48,469 nucleotides of DNA. It comes from Bryobacterales bacterium (GTDB lineage: Bacteria > Acidobacteriota > Terriglobia > Bryobacterales > Bryobacteraceae). Below the pieces are notes generated by a model that was not told where the DNA came from, did not search any database, and was given only the letters and a program-made list of their open reading frames with translations. The stretch covers positions 1 to 48,469 of the forward strand of contig JAIXKK010000208.1 of the NCBI GenBank assembly GCA_026954325.1. Reading direction: 5' to 3'. Position 1 is the first letter of the stretch. Each line of letters begins with the position of its first letter. The position numbers were made by a program, and so were the translations under genes. Of this stretch, positions 24,777 through 33,529 are shown piece after piece.

Positions 24777-25700
24777 ATGCGAAATGTCATCATATTAGGA
24801 TCCGGCTGCGCCGGAAACACGGCTGCCATTTACGCCGCGCGCGCCAACTTGAAGCCGCTCGTCATTTCGGGACACGAGCCCGGGGGGCAGCTTTCCATCA
24901 CTTCCCTGGTGGAGAATTTTCCGGGATTTCCCGAAGGCATCGACGGTCCCGTGCTCGTGGAGCGCATGAAGCAGCAGGCCGAGCATTTCGGAGCGGAATA
25001 CATTGCCGGGTCCGTGACGGAAGCGGACCTTTCGCGCCGCCCCTTCCGGCTGCACGTGGAAGGCGAGTGGATGGAGACGCGGACCTTGATTATCGCCACC
25101 GGAGCATCCGCCCGCTGGCTGGGTATCGAAAGCGAGCAAAAGCTGATTGGGAAAGGCGTCAGTTCGTGCGCCACCTGCGACGGGTTCTTCTTCCGCGACA
25201 AGCGGATCATGGTGGTGGGCGGCGGCGACACGGCCATGGAAGAAGCGCTGTTCCTCACCCGCTTCGGCCGCGATGTGGCGCTGGTGCATCGCCGCGATCA
25301 ATTCCGCGCCTCCCGCATCATGCTGGACCGCGTGCTGGAGCATCCGAAGATCGAGGTGATCACCAACACGGTGGTAGACAAAGTCTTCGACGCGGATAAG
25401 GGGTTTGTATCCGGTGTTCGATTGCGAAACGTGGCGACCGGCGAGGTGACGGACCGCGATGTGGACGGTCTTTTCATCGCCATCGGCCACATTCCCAATA
25501 CGAAGCCATTCGCCGGTCAACTCGACCTCGATGGGGACGGCTACATTCTCTCGAAGGGTGGAGCGCGTACGAGCGCCGAAGGCGTGTTTCACGCGGGGGA
25601 TGTCCAGGATCGCACGTACCGCCAGGCAATCACCGCCGCCGGCGCCGGGTGCATGGCCGCCATCGAGGTGGAGCGCTTCCTCGAGCACCACGGTTATTGA
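24777..25700 (+). CDS. trxB: Thioredoxin reductase (NADPH)
   Basis: A flavoprotein that reduces thioredoxin. The FAD site reads GSGCAGNTAAIYAAR, where most relatives have GSGPAGYTAA. The redox pair is C131-A-T-C134 (SSCATCDGFFF). The NADPH site is VVGGGDTAMEEALFL with HRRDQFRAS, and the second FAD motif GVFHAGDVQD lies near the end. Length (307 aa) is normal. The substitutions at the first motif leave all Gly residues intact, so activity is expected. It converges with the M1-like gene, 6 bases apart. Confidence 0.93.
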   Translation: MRNVIILGSGCAGNTAAIYAARANLKPLVISGHEPGGQLSITSLVENFPGFPEGIDGPVLVERMKQQAEHFGAEYIAGSVTEADLSRRPFRLHVEGEWMETRTLIIATGASARWLGIESEQKLIGKGVSSCATCDGFFFRDKRIMVVGGGDTAMEEALFLTRFGRDVALVHRRDQFRASRIMLDRVLEHPKIEVITNTVVDKVFDADKGFVSGVRLRNVATGEVTDRDVDGLFIAIGHIPNTKPFAGQLDLDGDGYILSKGGARTSAEGVFHAGDVQDRTYRQAITAAGAGCMAAIEVERFLEHHGY

Positions 25701-25706
25701 AGGGGC

Positions 25707-27722
25707 TCAATTGCTGGCGCGCTGCCGCTGATAGGGCTCCTTGGCGTACTTGGCGGCCTCTTCGAGGGCGCCTTGCGTGTTGTCTTTCGTGCGCAGCGCG
25801 AGGTTGTACTCATTCACCGCGCGCTCCCGCTGGGACGTGATGTCGAAGATCTTGCCGAGATTGATGTGCGCCCAGACTTCCGTCCATTTCGGTTCGAGGT
25901 CTCCGTTGAGGGCCTCGCGGAATTCATTGGCCGCTGACTGGTAGTTGTTTTGCAGGAAGAAGATTTCCGCGACGCGGTAGTGCGCCAGAGAACTGTTCCG
26001 GCTCACGTCGAGCGCCTTCTGGTACTCCTTCAACGCCTCGCCGAACTCTCCCACCTCGGCGAACTGCTCTCCCTTGCGGATGGCCACCAGCACGCGCATC
26101 TGATCGTTGTAGCGCAGTACTTTGTTTTCGGGGTCAATCACCAGGCGCTTCGGCTTTCCGAACGTTTCAATCACGAACTCGGAAGCCGTACCCACGACAT
26201 CGACGCGCTTCTGTTCGGGATTGCCTTCGGTTTCAATCTTCACGTCGACAGGCATGCGGAAGGTATCGAGGTCCTGAGCGATTTTGCCCATCACGCGGAA
26301 TCCCTTTTGGGTACGGAACACGGTGTATTCCAGCTTGAATTCGGGGGCGCCGGTGGATTCGATCCATTGGATGAAGAAGGCTTGCAGATTCTGGCCGGAA
26401 ACCTGCTCGGCCACCTTGTGCAACTGATCGGTGGAGATGCCCTTCCAGGCATATTGATCGGTGACGATTTTCAACATCTTCACGAAGTTGTCATTGCCGA
26501 TCACGTTGCGCAGCATGTTGAAGACAGCAGCGCCTTTGGCCGCGGTCGCCGCCCAGTACTCGGGTGAATAGTCCTCGAGGCGGGAAGCCTGAATAAGCGG
26601 GGGATTGTCCACGGTAAGCGCCTCGATATAGACATCGCGGGTTTCGTTTTCCATGGCTGATGGGCCGCCGGTGTTCTCGAGATACAGCATCTCCGTGTAG
26701 CGGGCCATGCCGTTCACAATCCAGATATGGTTTCGCGTGGCGGCTCCGACGAAGTTCCCCCACCACTGCCTGGACAGTTGGTTCGCCAGGAGGCGGATAT
26801 TTACTTGTTTGCTGATGGCTTTCGGGGAAAGGAAGATGAGTCCGGGCGCCGCGTATCCATTAGCCGCGCCATCCTCGGTTTCCATCACCACCAGGTTTGC
26901 GGATGGCGCCAGTCCGAAGAGGGTTGTTTCGTAGGTGAGGATCTTGCCGATCTCCTCGCCGTACTCCCTCGCCATCGGGGCTCCGGAACGGAAGAACAGG
27001 TCGCTGGTCACACCCTGGCTCACGACTCGAACCGGATCACTTTTCACAACGCCGATGGAGCCTGGAAAAGAGGCTTGGTTGAAGGTGTACGAGTAGAGGG
27101 TTTTGGCGCCGCCGGGTTCCTTCCTGTCGAGGCCGCTGCCGAGCACGCGGTATCCGTCCGGAACCGTGATGTGATACTCGGCGGTGAACCGGTCCGCCTG
27201 GAAGTCGTTTACGGGGAACCAGCGGGCGGGATAGAGGAGATAGGCATAGTCGTTCTGGATGGAAGCGAACTTGATTCCGTAGACGGGGCTTTCCTCGGTT
27301 CCCGAGAGGCGGCCGTCGTATTGGAAATTGAGCACGGCCGGTTTTCCCTTGGGAAGGGGATCGTTGAAGCTGAGGTGAAGCGTGTAATCCTGCTGGGAGC
27401 GCGAGGTGGGCACCTGGTGGCCGCTTTCGTCGGTTACCTGAGAAACATTCAGGGCATTGTTCAGCTCGAATACGAGCCCCGAAATGCGGTCGTCGAGCGG
27501 GGTGAACCGCATCTTGACTTTGGCGAACAGCGTTTGCGTGGCTGGGTTGATTTCGGCGTCGATGACGTACTTTTCGACGTCCACCTTGGCGCGCCGGTCC
27601 CGCTCCTGCGCGGGCGCGAAGGGCGGTCCGGCCAGCATGAGAATGCCGGCGATTGCCGTTGGAAGGATGGGGTACGCCCGCCTTCGATGCCACAGTTTCC
27701 TAACCCTGCCTGATGTGCTCAT
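25707..27722 (-). CDS. Catalytically dead M1-peptidase-like protein with C-terminal TPRs
   Basis: Exported (signal segment PTAIAGILMLAGPPFAPAQ) and built like an M1 aminopeptidase. An N-terminal beta domain is followed by a catalytic-like domain, then TPR-like helices at ~555-665 (GEALKEYQKALDVSRNSSLA). The zinc site is gone: HExxH reads N314-Q-L-S-R318 in NQLSRQWWG, and the third ligand is N337 in WIVNGMARY where NEG is usual. The GAMEN substrate motif is also altered (GAANGYA). A binding or scaffold role is inferred. The start overlaps the lpxB end by 23 bases. The intact relative is at 43179-45581. Confidence 0.85.
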   Translation of the reverse strand: MSTSGRVRKLWHRRRAYPILPTAIAGILMLAGPPFAPAQERDRRAKVDVEKYVIDAEINPATQTLFAKVKMRFTPLDDRISGLVFELNNALNVSQVTDESGHQVPTSRSQQDYTLHLSFNDPLPKGKPAVLNFQYDGRLSGTEESPVYGIKFASIQNDYAYLLYPARWFPVNDFQADRFTAEYHITVPDGYRVLGSGLDRKEPGGAKTLYSYTFNQASFPGSIGVVKSDPVRVVSQGVTSDLFFRSGAPMAREYGEEIGKILTYETTLFGLAPSANLVVMETEDGAANGYAAPGLIFLSPKAISKQVNIRLLANQLSRQWWGNFVGAATRNHIWIVNGMARYTEMLYLENTGGPSAMENETRDVYIEALTVDNPPLIQASRLEDYSPEYWAATAAKGAAVFNMLRNVIGNDNFVKMLKIVTDQYAWKGISTDQLHKVAEQVSGQNLQAFFIQWIESTGAPEFKLEYTVFRTQKGFRVMGKIAQDLDTFRMPVDVKIETEGNPEQKRVDVVGTASEFVIETFGKPKRLVIDPENKVLRYNDQMRVLVAIRKGEQFAEVGEFGEALKEYQKALDVSRNSSLAHYRVAEIFFLQNNYQSAANEFREALNGDLEPKWTEVWAHINLGKIFDITSQRERAVNEYNLALRTKDNTQGALEEAAKYAKEPYQRQRASN

Positions 27723-28866
27723 GGAAGAACTCTCTCACTATTCCGGCCGCGCGCTCGATGGGGTCCACATCGCTTGACAGCATTGCCGACACCTGGGCCA
27801 GACCCTGGCGCATGGCTTCGCGTTCTTTTCCTCCGTTTAGGAGGATTTTCGCTTCCCGGGCCAATCTCTCGCCTGTCATTTCATTCTGCATCAGTTCCGG
27901 CGCCAGCCCCCGTCCGGCGATCAGGTTCACCATCGAATAGTGGGGCACGCGAACGAGAAGCCGGCCCAATAACCAACTCAACCCCGTGACCTTGTAGTAG
28001 GTAACCATCGGAATTCCCAGTAACGCTGCTTCCATGGTAACCGTACCGCTGGCGGCCAGAGCGAGATCGGCGTGCGACAAAACGTCCCACGTTTCACCCT
28101 CAATGATTTGGATGGACGAGGCGGAAATCCGTTCCCGAAAAAAATCCCGGGCGCCGAATCCGAGGGGCGCGGCCAGCACAAAAGAGGCATCCATCTCGCG
28201 CCGCAGACGGGTAACGGCGTCCAGAACGGGCGGAAGGTGGCGGGCGATCTCGCCTTTCCGGCTACCAGGGCACAGGGCCACCATCGGGCGGCCGGTGGAG
28301 AGCGCATGGGCGGCGAAAAACTCTTCCTTGCTCTTCCGTGGACGAATCATACGGGCCAGGGGGTGGCCGATGTAAGAGGCGGGGACGCCCCGGGTGCGGA
28401 AAAAGGGCTCCTCGAAGGGGAACAGACAGAGGAGGCGGCTGATGTCCCGCCGCATCTGCTTCACTCTCCCCCGCCGCCATGCCCAGGCCTGGGGCGCCAC
28501 CAGGTAGATTACGGGGATTCCCATCTTCCGTACCTTTGCGGCCAGCCGCAGATGAAAATCCGGGCTGTCGGTGAGAATCACCAGGTCGGGTTTCTCCCGT
28601 TCGATGGCGTTTAGCAACGCGCGGAACTTGCCGTAGATGCGCGGCAGGTGGTGCAGCACCTCCACAAGGCCGACCACGCTCAGACTGTGGGCATCGACGA
28701 GGCAATCGACGCCGGCCTGGCGCATTCGCGGGCCGGCGCACCCGAACCAGCGCGTGGCGGGCCAGTCCTTCCCGAGGGCCTCAATCAAAGCCGAGGCGTA
28801 CAAATCACCGGAGGACTCGCCGGCCGAGACGAAGACCTTGGAAGGATGAGTTTTGGCGGACTTCAC
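27700..28866 (-). CDS. lpxB: Lipid-A-disaccharide synthase
   Basis: Transfers a glucosamine-1-phosphate unit from UDP-2,3-diacylglucosamine onto lipid X, a membrane-peripheral step of lipid A synthesis. Family signatures run the full length: VFVSAGESSGDLYASALI, LVILTDSPDFHLRLAAK, VIYLVAPQAWAWRRGRVKQM, ALCPGSRKGEIARHLP, DLALAASGTVTMEAALLGIP and MVNLIAGRGLAPELMQNE. The length of 388 aa is normal. It starts with GTG at 28866 and is read divergently from the 28896 gene across an 18-base palindrome. Its presence implies an outer membrane with lipid A. Confidence 0.95.
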   Translation of the reverse strand: MKSAKTHPSKVFVSAGESSGDLYASALIEALGKDWPATRWFGCAGPRMRQAGVDCLVDAHSLSVVGLVEVLHHLPRIYGKFRALLNAIEREKPDLVILTDSPDFHLRLAAKVRKMGIPVIYLVAPQAWAWRRGRVKQMRRDISRLLCLFPFEEPFFRTRGVPASYIGHPLARMIRPRKSKEEFFAAHALSTGRPMVALCPGSRKGEIARHLPPVLDAVTRLRREMDASFVLAAPLGFGARDFFRERISASSIQIIEGETWDVLSHADLALAASGTVTMEAALLGIPMVTYYKVTGLSWLLGRLLVRVPHYSMVNLIAGRGLAPELMQNEMTGERLAREAKILLNGGKEREAMRQGLAQVSAMLSSDVDPIERAAGIVREFFHEHIRQG

Positions 28867-28873
28867 TGCTCGC

Positions 28874-28891
28874 TTGCTACCATGGTAGCAA
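28874..28891. promoter_or_regulatory. Perfect 18-bp palindrome between divergent genes
   Basis: TTGCTACCATGGTAGCAA is fully self-complementary. It contains TACCAT on both strands, 12 bases before the ATG at 28896 and 15 bases before the lpxB GTG, so it could be two overlapping symmetric -10 boxes or a dimeric operator. Confidence 0.5.
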
Positions 28892-28895
28892 CTCG

Positions 28896-29702
28896 ATGTC
28901 CCAACTCGACTTGGCCCGGATGAGCGTGGCCGAATTCCTGGAGCGGTTCCGGCCCGAGATGGTGCCTCTCTCGGACACCTTCTCTTACTTTTTCGCCGGG
29001 CTGCCGTTGACCGAAGAAGACGTAAAGGAATATCTGGAGGAGCCCATCGCGGCGCTGCCGCCGGCGATTGTCAAGTCTCTGCCGAAGGCGCGGGTGGTGC
29101 TGGTGCCGTTTCTCGAGCGGGCCAACGGAAAAGGGGGGAAGCGCCATGGGCAGATCCTTCCCGGCAGCCGGGAATATATCCTTCTCGACAAGCCGGCCGA
29201 GAACAAGACCTGTACCCACGCCCACTACCGCGGCTCCACCGGCGCCGACTTGGTCTTCGCGGTCAAGGGTATGGACCTGGCCGACTACCACTACTACCTG
29301 TTTCATGAAATCGCCGCGCTGGCGGAAACTTCGCTGAATGAAGACGTGCGGGTGGAATATCACGCCATGTTGGGGGATGAGTTGGGAGCGCATGTCCATG
29401 GCGAAGTGGACGAGCAGAGCTGGCATCTCAAACAGGGTCTGCGCCGCCGGAGCGCCAAGGTGCGGCGCGAAACGAAGGCGTTCCACGAATATGCGCGGCT
29501 AAGCTTCATCGACACGTTGACGCTCTACATTCACGGAATCTGCTGCGACATCGATGTGGAAACCGGGCCGCGGCAGTTGCCGAGCCGTATTCTCCGCAAG
29601 CGGCTGATGTGGCTCGAGACGGTATTTTCTCCACCGCAGGGGTACGCTGTGTTTCCGGAAGAACTGAATGCGGGTCCGCCGCCCAACGCCGAGCGGGCGT
29701 AG
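28896..29702 (+). CDS. Conserved-looking protein of unknown function, His/Glu-rich core
   Basis: A 268-aa soluble protein that I cannot assign. There is no signal peptide or membrane segment. An N-terminal helical part (VAEFLERFRPEMVPLSDTF) is followed by a core with many possible metal ligands: CTHAHYRGS, DYHYYLFHEIAALAET, RVEYHAMLGDELGAHVHGEV. A basic helical stretch (LKQGLRRRSAKVRRETKAF) and YIHGICCDIDVETG follow. HEIAA is not HExxH. It faces lpxB across a shared palindromic promoter region. Confidence 0.7.
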   Translation: MSQLDLARMSVAEFLERFRPEMVPLSDTFSYFFAGLPLTEEDVKEYLEEPIAALPPAIVKSLPKARVVLVPFLERANGKGGKRHGQILPGSREYILLDKPAENKTCTHAHYRGSTGADLVFAVKGMDLADYHYYLFHEIAALAETSLNEDVRVEYHAMLGDELGAHVHGEVDEQSWHLKQGLRRRSAKVRRETKAFHEYARLSFIDTLTLYIHGICCDIDVETGPRQLPSRILRKRLMWLETVFSPPQGYAVFPEELNAGPPPNAERA

Positions 29703-29783
29703 AGAAACGGCGGCCACGCCAGACCGCCGTCGAGTGAAACGCGCATCCGCAAATGGTACGATTGCGGCCAGGAGATCTGTCAA

Positions 29784-30941
29784 ATGGATTCCCATCGCCG
29801 TCATTTTCTTCATTCCCTGACCGCCGCGCCGTTATTCGTTCCTCAACGCAGCTTTGGAGCCAATGACCGCATCCGCTACGGACTCATCGCCACCGGCGGG
29901 CGCGGGCGCTATCTCAACCGCATATTTGCCAAGCAGGGCGCCGAATGCGCGGCGCTTTGCGATGTGTATGAGCCGCATCTCGAAATGGCGAAAAAGGATT
30001 CGCCGGATGCCCGCACCTTTGTCGAATACCGGGAATTGCTCGAGTTAAGGGATATCGATGCGGTGGTGATCGCCTCGCCCGATCATCATCACGCGCCCAT
30101 GTTGATGGCGGCTCTTTCGGCGGGCAAGGATGTCTATCTGGAAAAGCCGCTATCGAAGTCCATCGAGGAAAGCGGGCGCATGATCCACGCCGTGCGCCAA
30201 TCGAAGCAGGTGGTCCAGACCGGCATGCAGCGCCGCAGCGCGGAATCCATCCACAAGGCAAAGAAACTTGTGGATGACGGGGTTCTCGGCCGGATTACAT
30301 TAGTGAAGCCCCAGTGGCACTGGAACATTGCCGCGCCGCTGGACAACTCGCCCCTGCCGGGAAAGCTCGATTGGAAACGATTCCTCGGCAGCGCCCGGCA
30401 GCGGGAGTTGGAACCCATGCGCTTCCGGCGGTGGCGCTATTTCTGGGATTACGCCGGCGGGAACATGACGGATCAGGGCACTCATCTCATGGACGTGGTG
30501 CAATGGTTCACCGAATCCGGTCCGCCTGTTTCGGCCATCTGTTCCGGCTTTGTCGCCAAGATGACCGGAGCCGAGCACCCGGATGTCTTTTCGGCGGTGT
30601 TCGAGTACCCCCGGCACATTGTCACGTGGACGCTCGATTACGACAATTCCTACCAGAACGGATGGTCCATCACATTCATGGGCGACAAGGGAACCATGAT
30701 CCTCGATGAAGCCGGATTCGAGGTGTACGCCGAGCCGTGGAAGAAGACCAACGCGCCGGTGTACCAGGAGAATGCGCCGGTGCCCGTGGAATCGCACGTG
30801 CAAAATTTCCTCGATTGCGTCAAGTCACGCAAGGAGACAAACTGCCCGGTGGAGGCCGCCGCCCAGGCGGTGGCCGGTCCGCATCTGGCCAATCAGGCGC
30901 TGCTCAAAGGGCGTAAGGTAAAGTTCAGCGAGATGGGGTAG
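29784..30941 (+). CDS. Gfo/Idh/MocA family oxidoreductase, probable Tat substrate
   Basis: A 385-aa relative of the 19300-20634 enzyme. The N-terminus HRRHFLHSLTAAPLF is a Tat-like leader with a short hydrophobic stretch. It is followed by ANDRIRYGLIATGGRGRYLN, AVVIASPDHHHAPMLMAALS, DVYLEKPLSKS and the C-terminal domain with GNMTDQGTHLMDVVQWF. AGGAGA 8-9 bases before the ATG supports the start. It probably acts on a sugar or polyol in the periplasm; no partner gene indicates which. It converges with the kinase-TPR gene (4 bases between stops). Confidence 0.88.
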   Translation: MDSHRRHFLHSLTAAPLFVPQRSFGANDRIRYGLIATGGRGRYLNRIFAKQGAECAALCDVYEPHLEMAKKDSPDARTFVEYRELLELRDIDAVVIASPDHHHAPMLMAALSAGKDVYLEKPLSKSIEESGRMIHAVRQSKQVVQTGMQRRSAESIHKAKKLVDDGVLGRITLVKPQWHWNIAAPLDNSPLPGKLDWKRFLGSARQRELEPMRFRRWRYFWDYAGGNMTDQGTHLMDVVQWFTESGPPVSAICSGFVAKMTGAEHPDVFSAVFEYPRHIVTWTLDYDNSYQNGWSITFMGDKGTMILDEAGFEVYAEPWKKTNAPVYQENAPVPVESHVQNFLDCVKSRKETNCPVEAAAQAVAGPHLANQALLKGRKVKFSEMG

Positions 30942-30945
30942 CCGC

Positions 30946-32580
30946 CTATCTTGACCTGGACAGTGATGCTTTGACTACTTCCTGACGGTAGCGGTTCAGG
31001 CGTTCGCGCACATCACGATAGCCCGGGAAACCGGCTTCCGCGCCGTAGGACTCCAGGAGTTGGATGGACCGCCCTTCCGCCTCGATGGCACGCTGCCAGT
31101 CGCCTGCCGCCGCGGCGGTTTGTGCATATTCGTCTTCAATATCCCAGGTGGCCTGATTGCTTAACTCGACGGCTCGCCGGGCGAGCGCATAGGCGCGTTG
31201 AGGGTCTTTTTCGCGAAGCAGTTTGACGTAACGAACAATCTCGTCCGGGGTCGCTTCGGCGCGAGTCGCCAGCCGGCCGGAAATCTCCATCGCCTCGGCG
31301 GCGCGCCCGGCGGCGATGAGCGAGTCCGCGAGGCCGCCTTGCCATAGCAGATTGTTCGGGTCCTGCTTGACCAGCCTGCGCCAGATTTCGATGGAATGTC
31401 CGATGTGCTCGCGGCCATGCGCCATGTCTCCCAGGGCGGCATAGGACACCCCGCGGTTATACATCGCCGCCGCCAGGGCCGATTGCGCGTTGGTGTCATT
31501 GGGATCCCGCCGCGCCATGACGTCACGAAAGTCCTCGGATTCCTGGAAATACCCGAGCGCTTTCCGATGATCGTCCAGCCTCTGCCACACCCAGCCGACG
31601 CCGTCGTCAATATCAGCCAGCAAGCCCCTGATGCGGCCGGCGGGCTGCTTTCGCAATCCGGCGGCGAACCTGTCCAGATCGCGCACTATCTCCCGCGCCT
31701 GTTCGGAAGCTCCATCCACCGACAGCATGTACGCCAGCATGAGGCGCGCCAGCGGCAGGTTTGCCCGTCCCGCCTTGTCGTTCGGAGCCATTCGTCCGAT
31801 CTTTTCGTTGTCGGCGATGGACTCTTTTGCATAGCGGATGGCCCCCTTACGATCGCCCAGGTTCAAGCGATTGGGAGCGCCTTGGACACCGGCAAGGTAG
31901 AGGTAGGCGACGCCGGCGTCGCGCATCGCGCGCATATCGCGGGGGTCGCGCGAGGTGATGGAGGCAAATATTTCCGCGGCCGCTTTCGCTTCGGCCACCG
32001 CCTCGTGGATGCGCCCCATCGCGCCCAGGATCTCGCTCAATTCGAGCTTCGCGCGCGCCATCACATCGAGCCCCTGGCGATGGCCCGGCTTCATCCGCAG
32101 CAGCCGCTCCTGAATTTCCACCGCCCTGCGGTAGGATTTTTCCGCCGCCTTCACGTCGCCGATGCTCGAAGTGAAGGGGCTCGCCTGGATGGATCCGAGC
32201 TTGATGTACGCCTCCCCCACATCGAGCAATACACCTTCATCATCGAGGGCATCACGCGTCAGCCGCTCCAGGTAATCTGAAGTCCGTTTCACCAGCATCA
32301 GCCGGGCTTCCGTTGATCCGGGAATCTTCTCCAGCGACGCCTCGAAGTCGAACAGGAACGTGCGGGCCAGTTCATGGACATCCCGGAAAAGAACCCCGGC
32401 GCGGGCCCGCTCCAGACGCGCAACGTTCCACTGAAAAACCATCCCACCCATCGCTCCGAGCAAAGCCGGACTGAAGACAGTGGCCGTGGCCACGGACATC
32501 TTGTGCCGGTTGACGAACTTCCGGGCCCGGTATTTCCAGGTGCCTTGCAAGGCAAGCACCGGCAGGCTTTCGAGATGACG
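30946..32580 (-). CDS. Ser/Thr kinase-TPR gene, C-terminal part (membrane segment and TPRs), after a frameshift
   Basis: This frame has no start of its own and continues the kinase at 32298-33524 after a one-base slip at 32580. It reads RHLESLPVLALQGTWKYRAR, the usual juxtamembrane opening of such kinases. A membrane helix (SVATATVFSPALLGAMGGMV) and about 500 residues of TPR-like helices follow (DVKAAEKSYRRAVEIQERLL, AQSALAAAMYNRGVSYAAL, QRAYALARRAVELSNQATW). The TPR region would sit outside the inner membrane. Preservation of a long open frame suggests the slip is recent or a sequencing error. Together the intact protein would be about 860 aa. Confidence 0.75.
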   Translation of the reverse strand, partial: RHLESLPVLALQGTWKYRARKFVNRHKMSVATATVFSPALLGAMGGMVFQWNVARLERARAGVLFRDVHELARTFLFDFEASLEKIPGSTEARLMLVKRTSDYLERLTRDALDDEGVLLDVGEAYIKLGSIQASPFTSSIGDVKAAEKSYRRAVEIQERLLRMKPGHRQGLDVMARAKLELSEILGAMGRIHEAVAEAKAAAEIFASITSRDPRDMRAMRDAGVAYLYLAGVQGAPNRLNLGDRKGAIRYAKESIADNEKIGRMAPNDKAGRANLPLARLMLAYMLSVDGASEQAREIVRDLDRFAAGLRKQPAGRIRGLLADIDDGVGWVWQRLDDHRKALGYFQESEDFRDVMARRDPNDTNAQSALAAAMYNRGVSYAALGDMAHGREHIGHSIEIWRRLVKQDPNNLLWQGGLADSLIAAGRAAEAMEISGRLATRAEATPDEIVRYVKLLREKDPQRAYALARRAVELSNQATWDIEDEYAQTAAAAGDWQRAIEAEGRSIQLLESYGAEAGFPGYRDVRERLNRYRQEVVKASLSRSR

Positions 32581-33524
32581 CGGATGTCCTCCGAGAAATG
32601 TTCGACCGAGAGGTAACGGTCGGCGGGCTCTTTGCGCAGGGCCTTGAGCACGATGGCGTCGATATCGCCGGCGAGCTGGTTCGAAAGCCGCTCCGGCGTG
32701 CTCGAGCGAGCCTCGGCCAGAGCCGCCGCCTCGATGCGCCCCGTTGGCCAATCCAAAGCCCGCCGGGCGGCGGCGCCGGGCGGCGGCGGATCATCGTTGA
32801 GGATCATGTACATCAATGTTTCCGCGGGTACGCCGGGCTTGTAGTGCGGCGTGTGCCCGGTGAGCAACTCATACAGCAGCACGCCGAGCGCGTAGATATC
32901 GCTACCGGCGGAGACGGCTTTTCCGCGAATCTGTTCCGGACTGCCATAGCGCAGGGTCATGGGAACGACGCCTTCACTGGTGACCTGGAACCGGGCGGAA
33001 TCGGTATCCAGCATCTTGGCGATGCCGAAGTCCAGCAGCTTCGGTTCGCCATTCAGGGTGACGAGGATGTTCCCAGGTTTCAGATCGCGGTGCACTACAA
33101 GGTGCTGGTGCGCGTAATGCACCGCCGCGCAGATTTTCCGGAACAGCGCCAGTCTCTGTTCGATGGAGAGCTTTTGCTCATCGGCGAAGCGGTCGAGCGG
33201 GGCGCCTTCAACATGATCCATCACGAGGTACGGGATACCACTTTCGGAGGCGCCTCCGTCGAGGAGCTTCACAATGTTTGGGTGGTCCAATCTGGCGAGC
33301 GTCTGCCGCTCGAGGCGGAACCGGATCCGCACCTCCTCGTTTTCGAGCGCGCTTGGGGCGACCTTAATCGCCACCTTCTTGTCGAATTGTTCATCGGCGC
33401 GCACGCCCAGCCACACCGACCCCATGCCGCCTTCCCCGATCTTCGAGATGATGCGATAGGGGCCCAGCATCGGGCCGGATCTGGGGGGCGCACCCATCCC
33501 AGCGTTTACGTCCCCTCGGTCCAC
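32298..33524 (-). CDS. Ser/Thr protein kinase, N-terminal part of a frameshifted kinase-TPR gene
   Basis: A Hanks-type kinase with all key residues: glycine loop IGEGGMGSVWLG, VAIKV lysine, HRDLKPGNILV catalytic loop, DFGIAK, and RYGSPEQIRGK activation segment. The domain ends at HFSEDIR near 32580. After that the frame gives an unrelated Trp/Arg/Ser-rich tail down to 32298, while the expected RHLESLP continues in the neighbouring frame. The real kinase part is therefore 32580-33524. The start is a GTG at 33524, five bases after the adenosyltransferase stop, so the genes are cotranscribed. In-frame ATGs at 33497 and 33470 are alternatives. Confidence 0.85.
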   Translation of the reverse strand: MDRGDVNAGMGAPPRSGPMLGPYRIISKIGEGGMGSVWLGVRADEQFDKKVAIKVAPSALENEEVRIRFRLERQTLARLDHPNIVKLLDGGASESGIPYLVMDHVEGAPLDRFADEQKLSIEQRLALFRKICAAVHYAHQHLVVHRDLKPGNILVTLNGEPKLLDFGIAKMLDTDSARFQVTSEGVVPMTLRYGSPEQIRGKAVSAGSDIYALGVLLYELLTGHTPHYKPGVPAETLMYMILNDDPPPPGAAARRALDWPTGRIEAAALAEARSSTPERLSNQLAGDIDAIVLKALRKEPADRYLSVEHFSEDIRVISKACRCLPCKAPGNTGPGSSSTGTRCPWPRPLSSVRLCSERWVGWFFSGTLRVWSGPAPGFFSGMSMNWPARSCSTSRRRWRRFPDQRKPG

Positions 33525-33529
33525 ACTAT

